Notes: a model not told the origin generated them from the sequence alone. A DNA stretch of 64,000 nt from Hydrogenimonas urashimensis (GCF_016593255.1 NZ_AP023212.1:2086001-2150000); one strand, 5' to 3'; counted from the first letter of the stretch, positions 18,125 through 27,462 are shown. Numbers and translations are program-made.

Positions 18125-19290
18125 TTCAGTCTTCCTTGCAGATAGTCGATTTGGATGTGGTAGAGATTGGCCAGATACTCGGTTTGGAGCATCCGGGTTT
18201 TGGTTGCAATCAGGCCCTTTTGGGTCTGGATCAGATCGAGCAGAGAGATCTGATCCGTTCGGTACCCTTCGGTAAAGAGAGCCAGCAGGGTTTCTTGCTT
18301 TTTCAACTGATTTCGTAACGCTTCGTAACGTTTCGTCAATGTCGTAAGCTGTCGTTGCAGCGAGGCGATTTGTTGACGCTGGGTGCGCCGCAACCGCACC
18401 GCTTCCAGCTTTTTCTGGCGGGCGCGGATCGACGCGATTTGACGGGATTGGGTATTACGGTTAAACAGGGGCAGATCGACGCCAACTCCCAGACGCGCGA
18501 TCGATTGGTCGGGCTCTTTATCGTATTCGGTGAAGATCTGCCACGTTTTTATGCTTCGATCTTCGATCTTCGCCTCCGCATCGAACCGTTTCGCCTCCGC
18601 TTCTATGCGCTCGAGCGCAGGGTTGGAAGGGGTCGCATTCACCGTGGAACGGGAGATCGGATAGAGAAAAGCGACTTCGATTTCGGGCTTCTCTACGGTC
18701 TGCGCCGCCGCCAGCAGGGCGTAGTAACGTGCCTGGATGCGACGCTCCTGCTCCAGAAGTTTCGACTCCGCCTCCATTCGCTCGAGAGTCGCCTGCATCA
18801 GGCGCGCTTTCGTTCCGCCCCCTTCTTCGTAACGGGTTTTGGCGATTGTCTCCAACCGCCTGGCCAGGGCGATCGCCTCTTGAATCAGCGCTTTTTGGCG
18901 CACCGCCAACACATAGTCGCTGTAGCGGGTACGAAGCGATACTTTCAAGCCGGCGATTCCCTGTTTCAGACCGGTTTTGGCGATATTTTCCAACGCGTCG
19001 GCGTAGGCTTGCAGGTCGCTTCCAAGCCCCAACACCCGAAGGGGTTGGGCGATCGCCGCCCGCCAACCGTTGTCGCTGCCGCCCTCATCGGCGTCGAAAC
19101 GGCTCCCTTCGATTTCCAGGGAAGGGTTGCCATAGAGCAGACGCTTTTGGCCTTGCAGTTTCGCGACATCCGTTTCGAGGCGAAGCGCTTCGATTTGCGG
19201 GGCCTTTTCGAGCACCTCTTTTTCGAAGGTTCGGTAATCCTGTGCCATAAGTGACACCAGACCTATGGATAAAAGTAACCACGTTTTCAT
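18121..19290 (-). CDS. TolC-family outer-membrane efflux protein (CzcC-like)
   Basis: A 389-residue protein with a signal peptide (about 1-16, ending LMAQ) and two long helical repeats typical of the OEP family. It is somewhat shorter than most TolC homologues. It forms the outer-membrane exit duct of this RND system. It overlaps the adaptor gene by 4 bp and the upstream PepSY gene by 4 bp, so all four genes are translationally coupled or closely linked. Confidence 0.85.
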   Translation of the reverse strand: MKTWLLLSIGLVSLMAQDYRTFEKEVLEKAPQIEALRLETDVAKLQGQKRLLYGNPSLEIEGSRFDADEGGSDNGWRAAIAQPLRVLGLGSDLQAYADALENIAKTGLKQGIAGLKVSLRTRYSDYVLAVRQKALIQEAIALARRLETIAKTRYEEGGGTKARLMQATLERMEAESKLLEQERRIQARYYALLAAAQTVEKPEIEVAFLYPISRSTVNATPSNPALERIEAEAKRFDAEAKIEDRSIKTWQIFTEYDKEPDQSIARLGVGVDLPLFNRNTQSRQIASIRARQKKLEAVRLRRTQRQQIASLQRQLTTLTKRYEALRNQLKKQETLLALFTEGYRTDQISLLDLIQTQKGLIATKTRMLQTEYLANLYHIQIDYLQGRLK

Positions 19291-19628
19291 TTTCGCTCCT
19301 TTTCAAGGATCGTGCCGTTCACGGCATCGATTTTCAACCGGCACGAGGTGGTCGTCGCCTGCCAGTAAAGCAGATTGTTTTGATGACGCAATGCGATCTT
19401 CTCTATGGAGGAGCCGGGACATGCCCTCCGTGCGATCGTTTTGGCCTCGTTTTTGTCGATAGCCGCCAGATCTTGCATGGCACGCGCTTTTTGCAGACGG
19501 ATGGTGGGACGAAAGTTGCTGTTGTGGAAGCGGTTGTGTTCTTGCGGTGTGATGTTGCCTTCAGCTATACAGAGTGTTGCAGACTCCATGCAGAGGAGAG
19601 TTGTCAATACAATGAATCTGTTTGCCAT
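19287..19628 (-). CDS. Exported PepSY-like protein heading the Czc operon
   Basis: A 113-residue protein with a probable signal peptide (about 1-22). The C-terminal part reads like a single PepSY domain: KNEAKTIARRA, then YWQATTTSCRLKIDAVNGTIL. Small PepSY proteins often occur in metal-resistance operons and may sense or buffer metal in the periplasm; the exact role is unknown. GAAGGA lies 6 nt before the ATG. It overlaps the TolC-like gene by 4 bp. Confidence 0.7.
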   Translation of the reverse strand: MANRFIVLTTLLCMESATLCIAEGNITPQEHNRFHNSNFRPTIRLQKARAMQDLAAIDKNEAKTIARRACPGSSIEKIALRHQNNLLYWQATTTSCRLKIDAVNGTILEKERK

Positions 19629-19758
19629 GATCGTTCCTTCACTATTTCATACATACATAATGTTGCGTCGGTTGTTCATATCATTGCCTCTCAATTTGCG
19701 ATATCAGTGACATCGATTTATCGATAGGGAATCGAATAGAGATTGGCGACTCGTTTAT

Positions 19759-19782
19759 CCGCATCTTAAAAGACGCGGTTTT
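19759..19782. other. Hairpin in the 172-nt gap upstream of the Czc operon
   Basis: CCGCATCTT and AAGACGCGG form a 9-bp stem with one mismatch, followed by TTTT on the forward strand. It lies between the end of the His/Cys-rich gene and the promoter region of the Czc operon. A further ATCGAT-TT-ATCGAT palindrome occurs in the same gap. No gene is visible. Confidence 0.35.
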
Positions 19783-19800
19783 CAAGTTAAATGAAAGTAA

Positions 19801-20106
19801 TCACAAAGTTATAGGAGGTCGGTAGGAGGGGTCGTGGAGTGGGAAGGTACAGGGGTCTTTGTATTCCGGAAGTTCCAATCTGTTGGAAAATCTAGATAGC
19901 ATCACCACCGGTGTGAGAGGAATGGCCTGAAGATGAAACATATGGTGAAAATCGCACAGGTCGCCGCAATCGCTTCCATGGTCCACCTCCATGACATACG
20001 TTTGCACCGTTTCATGATGGCACCTCTCTTCGGCCGCGATGAAGTAGGCGTGTGCCGCATTGACGAAGAGTGCCATCAGCAGCAAATATTTTACGAAACG
20101 TTTCAC
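19801..20106 (-). CDS. Small exported His/Cys-rich protein
   Basis: A 101-residue protein starting at GTG 20106, with GAGGAG 5 nt upstream; longer in-frame starts have no such site and would bury the signal peptide. Residues 1-20 form a signal peptide ending NAAHA. The mature part carries a cluster of potential metal ligands: ERCHHE, then DHGSDCGDLCDFHHMFH. I do not recognise the family. The position between a metal efflux operon and a metal permease suggests periplasmic metal binding (inference). Confidence 0.65.
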   Translation of the reverse strand: MKRFVKYLLLMALFVNAAHAYFIAAEERCHHETVQTYVMEVDHGSDCGDLCDFHHMFHLQAIPLTPVVMLSRFSNRLELPEYKDPCTFPLHDPSYRPPITL

Positions 20107-20198
20107 GCCTGCTCCTCTTGCTGAATCATTCATAGACCGATTGTATCCTTTTAGCAAATCGCTGTCAATTTAAGAAAGATTTCAAATAAATTTTAAGT

Positions 20199-21359
20199 TC
20201 ATGAACCACAACAGCTTTCCCCTTCACATTCAGGTTTGTTAACAATCCACGGTTTGACGATGAACCAGAGAATCAATCCCCACAGCAGGATGGATGAAGC
20301 GATGGCGACGATTCCCATCTTTTCGCTTATATGCACGACGGAACGGGGATCGATCTGCATCGAGCCGAAAAACCAGTCGATGGTGAGGCCGAACAGAATC
20401 GAACCCGCGACGATGGTAGATGTATAAATAGACAGCGCCCGGTTTCCCAGCATCTTTTTGACCACACCCATTGTAACGGTATTGGTGGCGGGACCGGCGC
20501 TTAGAAAGACGAAAGCGGCCCCCAGACTCACACCGCCAAGAACCAACGAGGCCGCAATAGGCAGACTCGCCGTGGCACAGACGTACATCGGGACCGCGAT
20601 AGCGATGACGATTAGGTATCCGAGCCATGTATAGTTCGAAAGCCATGCGCCGATATCTTCGGGAATCGCCACCGTGATTGCCGCACCGATCAAAAGCCCC
20701 CACAGCAGCGGTTTGGCGATATCTCCCAGCAGGGTTACGAAACCGTATCGAAGCGCGTTATGGAGAGAAAATTTTACCGTTGGCGTACTTTTGCATGAGC
20801 CATTGCAGTCGCAGCCGCCTTCCGTTTTACTCATCTGTCGTGTTTGGGCCGAAAACATCATCGGCCGGTTGCCCGCAGAGGATACGCCGGTTTGAAAAAC
20901 AGGTGTCATGCCCGAGAGATTTTTTTCGCTCTTTTGGGATACTTCCTCCATTGTGAAGAGATTGCTTAAAACCCCGGCCGCAAAAGCGATGACGATGGAA
21001 CTGATGATGCGGTAGAGGGTGAAGAGCCATCCGAACATTCCAAATGTCGCCAGAATGGAATCGATGCCTGTAATGGGAGTCGATATGAGAAAACTGAGTA
21101 CCGCTCCACGGCTGGCACCCTCTTTTCTCAATGCCGCTGCAAGCGGTATCACCCCACAGGAGCAGACTGGGAGTGGAATCCCGAAAATCGTGGCCTTCAA
21201 AACGGAGAGAACATTGTCGTGCCCCAGATGTTTCTGAATGAAATCGCCCGGGACCAATTCATGCAGGACGCCCGCAAAAAAGAGCCCGAACAGAATATAG
21301 GGCGCCATCGCCCCTGTCAGCTCCCAAAGAGCCGTACCGAATTGCCACAAAATTTCCAT
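20199..21359 (-). CDS. SO_0444-family Cu/Zn efflux permease
   Basis: A 386-residue polytopic membrane permease (DUF318/ArsP-like superfamily). N-terminal helices carry PVCSCGVIPLAAALRKEGAS. A cytoplasmic loop has the cysteine cluster GCDCNGSCKS. The C-terminus ends ECEGESCCGS, and such Cys tails are usual in this family. It probably exports Cu or Zn from the cytoplasm. The start is ATG 21359, with CAGGAT about 8 nt upstream and 4 nt after the stop of the DUF4395 gene, so the two are cotranscribed. Confidence 0.85.
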   Translation of the reverse strand: MEILWQFGTALWELTGAMAPYILFGLFFAGVLHELVPGDFIQKHLGHDNVLSVLKATIFGIPLPVCSCGVIPLAAALRKEGASRGAVLSFLISTPITGIDSILATFGMFGWLFTLYRIISSIVIAFAAGVLSNLFTMEEVSQKSEKNLSGMTPVFQTGVSSAGNRPMMFSAQTRQMSKTEGGCDCNGSCKSTPTVKFSLHNALRYGFVTLLGDIAKPLLWGLLIGAAITVAIPEDIGAWLSNYTWLGYLIVIAIAVPMYVCATASLPIAASLVLGGVSLGAAFVFLSAGPATNTVTMGVVKKMLGNRALSIYTSTIVAGSILFGLTIDWFFGSMQIDPRSVVHISEKMGIVAIASSILLWGLILWFIVKPWIVNKPECEGESCCGS

Positions 21360-21363
21360 GTCG

Positions 21364-21786
21364 TCATCCTGCCAGTTTTCTATAGATGGTGTAGAATTTG
21401 CATCCCACGCAGTAGCCAAACGCCGCTTCGAAAAAGGCGCATATGAGCATGATAGCCATGATTGCCGCCGCTGCAGAAAGGTAACCTGCAAGATACAGTG
21501 CCATTGCCGTGGCAGCCATGGCCAGGCCGATGCGAGCGGCAAAAATTTTCGGTGCCGCATCGACGATTTGCGGTGCACCAAGTCGCTTGGCGACCGGCAG
21601 TGCCATTTGGGCGAAGAGGCTGTAGGGCCTGTAAAAAGAGCGAGCCGAAAAATCGACAACCAAAAGTACCAACCATGGCAATGAAGGATGGAACATGAAG
21701 CTCAATGCTGCCACGAAAACCAGCCCTCCGACAATGCGGGCGACTCTTTCGTTGACGCGCTCGTTGGATATGGGACAACTTGCCAT
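21364..21786 (-). CDS. DUF4395 membrane protein
   Basis: A 140-residue protein with about four hydrophobic helices. It begins with an NERVNERVARIVGG segment and has GYCVGCKFY (Cys-x2-Cys) near the C-terminus, both typical of DUF4395 proteins. These are often linked to thiol or metal metabolism, but the function is unknown. It is the first gene of a two-gene unit with the SO_0444 permease. The MITE-like element lies 92 nt upstream. Confidence 0.75.
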   Translation of the reverse strand: MASCPISNERVNERVARIVGGLVFVAALSFMFHPSLPWLVLLVVDFSARSFYRPYSLFAQMALPVAKRLGAPQIVDAAPKIFAARIGLAMAATAMALYLAGYLSAAAAIMAIMLICAFFEAAFGYCVGCKFYTIYRKLAG

Positions 21787-21878
21787 GAAATATCCTGATA
21801 TTAAATTTTTTAATAGTAGTGTATCTTTGGTCCGTTGAACAAATGTTTAAAATAGACCTCTAAATATAGAACCAAAAC

Positions 21879-22152
21879 TATAGGGCACTTCTAAAAACCC
21901 ATGCCCGCCATAGAAGGCAAAGAGAACATCAGATTTCGTAGAAGGTCGACGAAGGGCTCCCCGAAGGTAACTCGAGGAGAGCTTCTACGAAAGATGGCAC
22001 TCTATTTGCCTTCCCTGCGGGCTTTGCAAGCTTTCACGCAGCCGGCGTTGCCGCTCCTTGAATTGGCTTTGGCCAGTCCTGCGTCGCGGTGCCTTGTCTG
22101 CGCAAAAGCTTGCAAAGCTATGGCGGGCATGGGTTTTTAGAAGTGCCCTATA
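21879..22152. mobile_element. MITE-like element with perfect 35-bp terminal inverted repeats
   Basis: The arms 21879-21913 and 22118-22152 are exact reverse complements over 35 bp, including a flanking TA on each side. TA duplication is typical of IS630/Tc1 elements and some IS5-family (IS427-group) elements. The interior is nested. 21934-21944 pairs with 21982-21992. GAAGGCAAA near 21914 pairs with TTTGCCTTC near 22007. GCTTTGCAAGCTTT near 22019 pairs with the AAAGCTTGCAAAGC just inside the right arm. As RNA it would fold into a multi-arm structure. No transposase is encoded. The right end supplies the stop codon of the adjacent RND pump gene. Confidence 0.8.
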
Positions 22153-25100
22153 AACTTTCTTCTATCTTCCTCTTTGCATACATCTGATAGAGAATCGGGA
22201 TGATCAGCAGACTCAGCACCGCCGAGCTGACGATACCGCCGATCATCGGGGCGGCGATGCGCTGCATCACTTCGCTGCCCACACCGTGGTGGTACATGAT
22301 GGGAAGCAGGCCCGCGAGGATGGCGAAGACCGTCATCAGTTTGGGTCGCACCCGCTGCACCGCGCCTTCGAAGATCGCCGCTTTGAGGGTTTGCCGGGTC
22401 AGTTCGCCGTCGCGTGCCAACCGTTCTTCCACGCTTTCCTGCAGGTAGACGATCATGACGATCGCCGTCTCCGCCGCAACGCCCAGTAGTGCCAGGAAAC
22501 CGACGATGACGGCGACACTCATGTTGAAGTTCAGCCAATCGATGTAGAGCAGGCCGCCCAGCATCGCAAACGGCAGGGTGAAAAAGACGATCAGCGTCGG
22601 CACCACCTTCTTGAGCGCGAAATAGATGAGCACCAGAATCACCAGCAGCACCGTCGGGGCGATCCACTTGATCCGCTCCATCGCGCTCTGGAGGTACTCC
22701 GACTGCCCCGCCCATTCGTAGTAGTAGCCCACCGGCAGCTTCAGACCTCTAAGCGCTTTTTGCGCCTGTCGTTGGTATTCGGCGGCGCTGATGCCCTCTT
22801 TGGGGGTGATGTAGATGAAGGTGACCGGTTTGGCCATTTCGGTCTTGATGACCGAGGCGCTCTCCTGGTAGTACACCTTCGCCAGGTGGCCTAGGGGGAC
22901 GAAGCCTAACGGTGTTTTGATCTGGATGTTCCGTATTACCTCCAAGTCGCGGCGGTCTTCCTCTTCGAAACGCACGGCGATGGGATAGCGCTCCAGTCCG
23001 TGGATCATCGTCGAAACGCGCTTACCCCCGATGGCGCTTTGGGTGTAGGCAAGGACCTCCTCTTTGGAGATGCCATACCTCGCGATCGCCGCCTCGTCGA
23101 TGTCGATGTCGATGAAATAGCCCGCGTCCGACTGGTCGGCGAAGACGGACATCGTGGTATCCAGGCTTCGCAGTTTTGTTTCGATCGTCTGGCCGATGTG
23201 TTGCAATGTTTTAATATCATCACCATAGAGCTTGATGCCAAGCGGCGTGCGGATACCGCTGAGCAGCATATCTATACGTCCTCGGATCGGATAGGTCCAG
23301 GAGTTGACGAGGCCGGGGATTTGCAGCGCATCTTCGAGTTCCTGGCGCAATTTGTCGAAGGTCATTCCTTCGCGCCACTGCTCTTTTGGCTTGAAGGTGA
23401 TGATGGTCTCCAGCATCCCCAAGGGTGCTGGGTCGGTGGCGGTGTCGGCACGTCCCCCTTTGCCGAAGACCGTCTGAACTTCCGGGAAGCTCTTGATGAT
23501 CTTGTCGGTTTTCTGGGTGATCTGCTTGCTCAAGTCGACGCTGATGCCATAGGGAGTGACGGGCATGTACATCAACGTCTGTTCGTTCAGCGGCGGCATG
23601 AACTCCCATTTGAGTTTTTCATAGACGGGCACCATCCAGACCAGCAGCATGAGGGCGGCGAGGATGACGAGGTATTTGAGTTTCATGCCAAACGTCAGCA
23701 GCGGATGGTAGAGCCAGATGAAAAAGCGGTTGATCGGGTTTTTGTTTTCGCTGGGAATCTTCCCGCGGACGAACCAGACCATCAGCACCGGCACCAGTGT
23801 CACCGCCAGCACCGCCCCTACCGTCATCGCGAAGGTTTTCGTGAAAGCCAGCGGCGAAAAGAGCAGCCCCTCCTGCCCCAAGAGCGCGAAGATGGGCAGA
23901 AAGGAGACCACTACCAGCGCCAGGGCGAAGAAGATAGGGCGTCCTACGGTTTTGGCGGCGGAGAGGATGGCGGCTTTTCGTTCCGCCGGTGTGATGGATC
24001 CTTTTTGCGCTTCGATTTTGTGAATCGCCTTGTGAGCGTTTTCGATCATCACGATGCTGGCGTCGACCATGGCGCCGATGGCGATGGCGATACCGCCCAG
24101 GCTCATGATGTTGCTACCGATGCCGAAAAGTTTCATCAACAAAAAAGTCAGCCCCACCGTCAGCGGAAGGACGATCAGGACGATGAGTGAACTGCGCAGG
24201 TGCACCAGAAAGAGCGCGATCACGGCGATGACGATGAGGCTCTCCTCGACCAGCGTGCTTTTGAGGGTCTCGAGCGCCTTTTCGATGAGGCTGCTTCGGT
24301 CGTACGTTTCGACGATCTCCACCCCCTCCGGGCGGATCTCTTCGAGCCGCTTTTTGACATTCTGGATGACGCGGTAGGCGTCTTCGCCATATCTGACCAT
24401 GACGATACCGCCCACCACTTCGCCCTGGCCGTTGAGATCGGCCACGCCACGACGGGGGGCCGGCAGCACCTCCACCCGGCCGATATCTGCGATGGTCACC
24501 GGTACACCGACATGCTGCGCCACCACCAGTTTTCGGATATCCTCCGCGTTTTTGAGATACCCTCTTGCCTGCACCATCCATTCGTAGCCGTTCTGGATGA
24601 CGATACGCCCGCCGGTGTCGTTGTTGTTGGCCCGGATGGCGCGGGTAACGTCGGCGATGGAGAGGTTGTGAGAAACCAGCGCGTCGTTGTCGACCGTCAC
24701 CTGCCAGGTCGGTACGAAACCGCCGACGCTGGCGACGTCGCTGACACCGTCGACACCCATCAGGGCGTATTTGAGGGTGTAGTCCTGCAAAGTGCGCAGC
24801 TGGGCCAAGTTTTTCGTCTTCGAAACCAGCGCATATTCGTAGACCCATCCCACACCGGAAGCATCGGGCCCCAAATAGACTTCGACCCCCTGCGGCAAAG
24901 CACTCTGAATCGCCGCCAACTGTTCCAGCACCCGGCTGCGTCCCCAGTAGAGGTCGGTGCCCTCTTTGAAGATAATGTAGATGAGGGCGTTTTCGTAGGT
25001 CGAAAAGCCGCGCACCGTCTCGATGTCGGCGATGGAGAGAAATTTGCTCACCAGCGGATAGGTGGCCTGCTCCTCGATGATGTTGGGGCTCTGGCCCTTC

Positions 25101-25258
25101 CACTTCACTTCGACGATCACCTGGGGCGGCGAAAGGTCGGGTAGGGCATCCAGCGGCGTATGGCGCACCGCCCAGATCGAGGCGCCGACGGCGAAAAGGG
25201 TCGCCATCAGGATCAAAAAGGCGTTTTTAACGCTAAAATCGATAATTTTTTCAATCAT
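22148..25258 (-). CDS. cusA: CusA-type Cu(I)/Ag(I) RND efflux pump
   Basis: A 1036-residue heavy-metal RND pump. The TM4 signature GAMVDASIVMIENAH is the Cu/Ag (HME4) form. The three methionines that bind Cu/Ag in E. coli CusA are conserved in context: LMYMP, APLGMLE and RIDMLLSG. It should therefore export Cu(I)/Ag(I) from periplasm or cytoplasm through the adaptor and TolC-like partners encoded upstream. It overlaps the adaptor gene by 4 bp. The TAG stop (22148-22150) lies in the terminal inverted repeat of the MITE-like element. Without the insertion the frame would run about 22 more codons, so the C-terminus may be slightly trimmed. Confidence 0.94.
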   Translation of the reverse strand: MIEKIIDFSVKNAFLILMATLFAVGASIWAVRHTPLDALPDLSPPQVIVEVKWKGQSPNIIEEQATYPLVSKFLSIADIETVRGFSTYENALIYIIFKEGTDLYWGRSRVLEQLAAIQSALPQGVEVYLGPDASGVGWVYEYALVSKTKNLAQLRTLQDYTLKYALMGVDGVSDVASVGGFVPTWQVTVDNDALVSHNLSIADVTRAIRANNNDTGGRIVIQNGYEWMVQARGYLKNAEDIRKLVVAQHVGVPVTIADIGRVEVLPAPRRGVADLNGQGEVVGGIVMVRYGEDAYRVIQNVKKRLEEIRPEGVEIVETYDRSSLIEKALETLKSTLVEESLIVIAVIALFLVHLRSSLIVLIVLPLTVGLTFLLMKLFGIGSNIMSLGGIAIAIGAMVDASIVMIENAHKAIHKIEAQKGSITPAERKAAILSAAKTVGRPIFFALALVVVSFLPIFALLGQEGLLFSPLAFTKTFAMTVGAVLAVTLVPVLMVWFVRGKIPSENKNPINRFFIWLYHPLLTFGMKLKYLVILAALMLLVWMVPVYEKLKWEFMPPLNEQTLMYMPVTPYGISVDLSKQITQKTDKIIKSFPEVQTVFGKGGRADTATDPAPLGMLETIITFKPKEQWREGMTFDKLRQELEDALQIPGLVNSWTYPIRGRIDMLLSGIRTPLGIKLYGDDIKTLQHIGQTIETKLRSLDTTMSVFADQSDAGYFIDIDIDEAAIARYGISKEEVLAYTQSAIGGKRVSTMIHGLERYPIAVRFEEEDRRDLEVIRNIQIKTPLGFVPLGHLAKVYYQESASVIKTEMAKPVTFIYITPKEGISAAEYQRQAQKALRGLKLPVGYYYEWAGQSEYLQSAMERIKWIAPTVLLVILVLIYFALKKVVPTLIVFFTLPFAMLGGLLYIDWLNFNMSVAVIVGFLALLGVAAETAIVMIVYLQESVEERLARDGELTRQTLKAAIFEGAVQRVRPKLMTVFAILAGLLPIMYHHGVGSEVMQRIAAPMIGGIVSSAVLSLLIIPILYQMYAKRKIEESL

Positions 25259-26256
25259 TGGAACAACCCGTTGATCTGCGCGTCACTGTCAATCAGGAAA
25301 AGGGCTTTGTTGACCACTTCGTCCCCCTCTTTCACACCAGAAAGGATAGCGAACCGATCGTGATCGATGGGGCGCACCGTCACCTCGACGGGTTCGTACT
25401 CCCCTTCGAACTCCCCGGCTTTGAAGACGAACCACCGCCCCATTTTGCGTATCACGGCGGTTCTGGGCAGTACCAGCACCGTTTTGGGGGCCGTTTCGGC
25501 ACGGACGGTGGCGAACATACCCGGAATCAACCTCTTTTCAGGGTTGGCCACATCCAGCCGCACCGTCGCGAGCGCCGTTTCGGGCTCGATGCGCGGATAG
25601 AGATAGGGGTGTTTTCCCACGAAGGTCTTGGGCAGGCTCCGGGTGGTGATGCGAAAGCTTTTGGCCTGCATCACCGGCACGATGTCGGATTCGCTCACTT
25701 TGGCTTCGACGCGAATGCGCGAGAGCCCCACAATGCGAAAGAGCGGCGATTTGGATTTGAAGGCGCCACCTTCGAGGATATGCTTTTCGAAAAGATAGCC
25801 GTTGGCCGGTGCATAGATCTGCGTCAGCGGGTCGGCCTTGCGGTGGCGCTTCACCCGGTCGATTTCGGATTTGGAAACGCCAAGCAGTTGCAGTTTGCGT
25901 CTGGCACTGGCGACCATCCCCCTGGCCGGCGCTTTTTTGGCGTAGCGCAGGGCGTTTAGGTACTCTTCCTTGGCTTTGAAGACAGCCGGTGCATAGACTT
26001 TGGCGAGAGGTTCGCCCCGTTTGACGGGTGCATAGAGGCTCTTTTTGTAAAGCTTCACCACATAGCCGTCGAATCTCGGCGATACGTTGACGATTCGCTC
26101 TTCGTCGGCGACGAAGAGGCCGTAGAAGGTTTTGGAAAATCGGATCGTCTCTTTTTTCACCTGCGTCGTTTGGACATTGAAAAGCTGCTCCACGCTCGGC
26201 TGTTCGGCCAGCAGCGACAGGGGCAACAGCAAGGTTCCTATCAGCCATTTTTTCAT
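25255..26256 (-). CDS. cusB: CusB-like RND periplasmic adaptor
   Basis: A 333-residue membrane fusion protein with a signal peptide (about 1-17, LLAEQ). A barrel-sandwich domain includes VNVSPRFDGYVVKLY and YAPVKRGEPLAKVYAP. A helical section, a beta-barrel with IEPETALATVRLDVANPEKRLIPGMFATV, and a membrane-proximal domain follow. It sits between the TolC-like and CusA genes with 4-bp overlaps on both sides. Copper/silver specificity is inferred from the pump. Confidence 0.88.
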   Translation of the reverse strand: MKKWLIGTLLLPLSLLAEQPSVEQLFNVQTTQVKKETIRFSKTFYGLFVADEERIVNVSPRFDGYVVKLYKKSLYAPVKRGEPLAKVYAPAVFKAKEEYLNALRYAKKAPARGMVASARRKLQLLGVSKSEIDRVKRHRKADPLTQIYAPANGYLFEKHILEGGAFKSKSPLFRIVGLSRIRVEAKVSESDIVPVMQAKSFRITTRSLPKTFVGKHPYLYPRIEPETALATVRLDVANPEKRLIPGMFATVRAETAPKTVLVLPRTAVIRKMGRWFVFKAGEFEGEYEPVEVTVRPIDHDRFAILSGVKEGDEVVNKALFLIDSDAQINGLFQ

Positions 26257-27458
26257 CGTTTTTCTCCCAAAGTGGCGTCGATTTGCGCCACGGTACGGTA
26301 GTAGTCGGCCTTCGCTTCGATCATTTGCGCCTGAAGATTCAGCTTCTGTTCGACAAGGTCGACGAATTTATACAGATCACCGCCGGCGGCGATGTCGGAG
26401 CGGATCAGATCGAACATATGGTCGATCTTCGGGAGGCTCTCTTTTTCTATGAGCCGTGCCACTTCCGATGCGCTCCGGGCTTTGGCGTGGAGTTTTTCCA
26501 GTTCGGCCAGCAGTTTTTGGCGGGTATCGATCACCTCGCTTTGTCGTGCCAGAAGTCTGGCTCGCCGCTCCTCGACGATACTTCGTTCCGTTCCGTAGAT
26601 GGGCAGGGCGAAACCGACCCCGACGGAGAGGTAGTCTTCGTAGGATTCGCGGTGATAGTAGCCCACTTTGACGACCGGATCGATGGCGGTACGAAGTTTG
26701 TCGAAAGCCAACCTTTTGTCGACGATCGCTTTCTGGGCGATTCGGGTTTGCAGGTCGGGACTGCGATCGATGCGTTTTATCAGTCTGTCGAGGCTCGGTA
26801 GCGCTTTTTGGGGCAGGTCGATGCGCAGATCGTCGATTTTTTGAAAAGCCAGGTACGACAGCAGCGCCAGACGCTTCGAACGCTCGGCACGCAGCTTCGC
26901 AAGCGTTACGCGCAGGCGGGTGAGCACCAGCTCGGCCGACATGATGCCCATATGGGCTTTGCCCGATTCGCCCGATGCGGTGTAGGCTTCGTAAAGATCG
27001 ACGTTTTGGCGCGTCAGTGCCATCGTCTTTTTCGTCAAATCGATAAGGCGGTCGATTTTCCACAGATCGTACGCCGTTTGTCGGATGCGTGACACCAGCA
27101 CCGCTTCCGCCGCCTCTTTCGTGGCAAACAGCATGGCCTTCTTCGCCGCTTCGATCGCCTCTTTCGCGTCACGCTTGCCGAACCACGGAAACTTCTGGGT
27201 GATCGTGACGGCCTGGGTCTGCATCGGCTCCAAAGAGCGGTTGGTGAAGTCGTCGAGGCGAAGATTGTTGACGGAGAGTCCCAGCAGAGGATTGTCGAAA
27301 TTTTTCGCCCGCTTCAGCGCATAGTCGCTGGCGGCGATGCGCTCTTCGATGGCTTGCAGGCTCGGGTGCTTCGCCAATGCCGAATCGATGAGCTGCCGCA
27401 ACGTCGTTGCCTCCGCGAAAAGGGCGAAAAGCAGCCAGAATAGAAGCGGTCGCATCAT
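26253..27458 (-). CDS. CusC/TolC-family outer-membrane efflux protein
   Basis: A 401-residue outer-membrane factor. A signal peptide (about 1-17) precedes LRQLIDSALAKHPSLQAI, the usual start of the first OEP repeat. Two long helical repeats and a C-terminal QLNLQAQMIEAKADYYRTVAQIDA-type end follow. It provides the outer-membrane channel for the Cus-type pump. It ends 4 bp inside the adaptor gene and begins 4 nt after the FixH-like gene's stop. Confidence 0.85.
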   Translation of the reverse strand: MMRPLLFWLLFALFAEATTLRQLIDSALAKHPSLQAIEERIAASDYALKRAKNFDNPLLGLSVNNLRLDDFTNRSLEPMQTQAVTITQKFPWFGKRDAKEAIEAAKKAMLFATKEAAEAVLVSRIRQTAYDLWKIDRLIDLTKKTMALTRQNVDLYEAYTASGESGKAHMGIMSAELVLTRLRVTLAKLRAERSKRLALLSYLAFQKIDDLRIDLPQKALPSLDRLIKRIDRSPDLQTRIAQKAIVDKRLAFDKLRTAIDPVVKVGYYHRESYEDYLSVGVGFALPIYGTERSIVEERRARLLARQSEVIDTRQKLLAELEKLHAKARSASEVARLIEKESLPKIDHMFDLIRSDIAAGGDLYKFVDLVEQKLNLQAQMIEAKADYYRTVAQIDATLGEKR

Positions 27459-27462
27459 TGGC

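Noticed and set aside
21901-22140. Open frame filling the MITE-like element
   Set aside because: Its ends are the inverted repeats themselves and its translation resembles no transposase. It is a by-product of the palindromic sequence.
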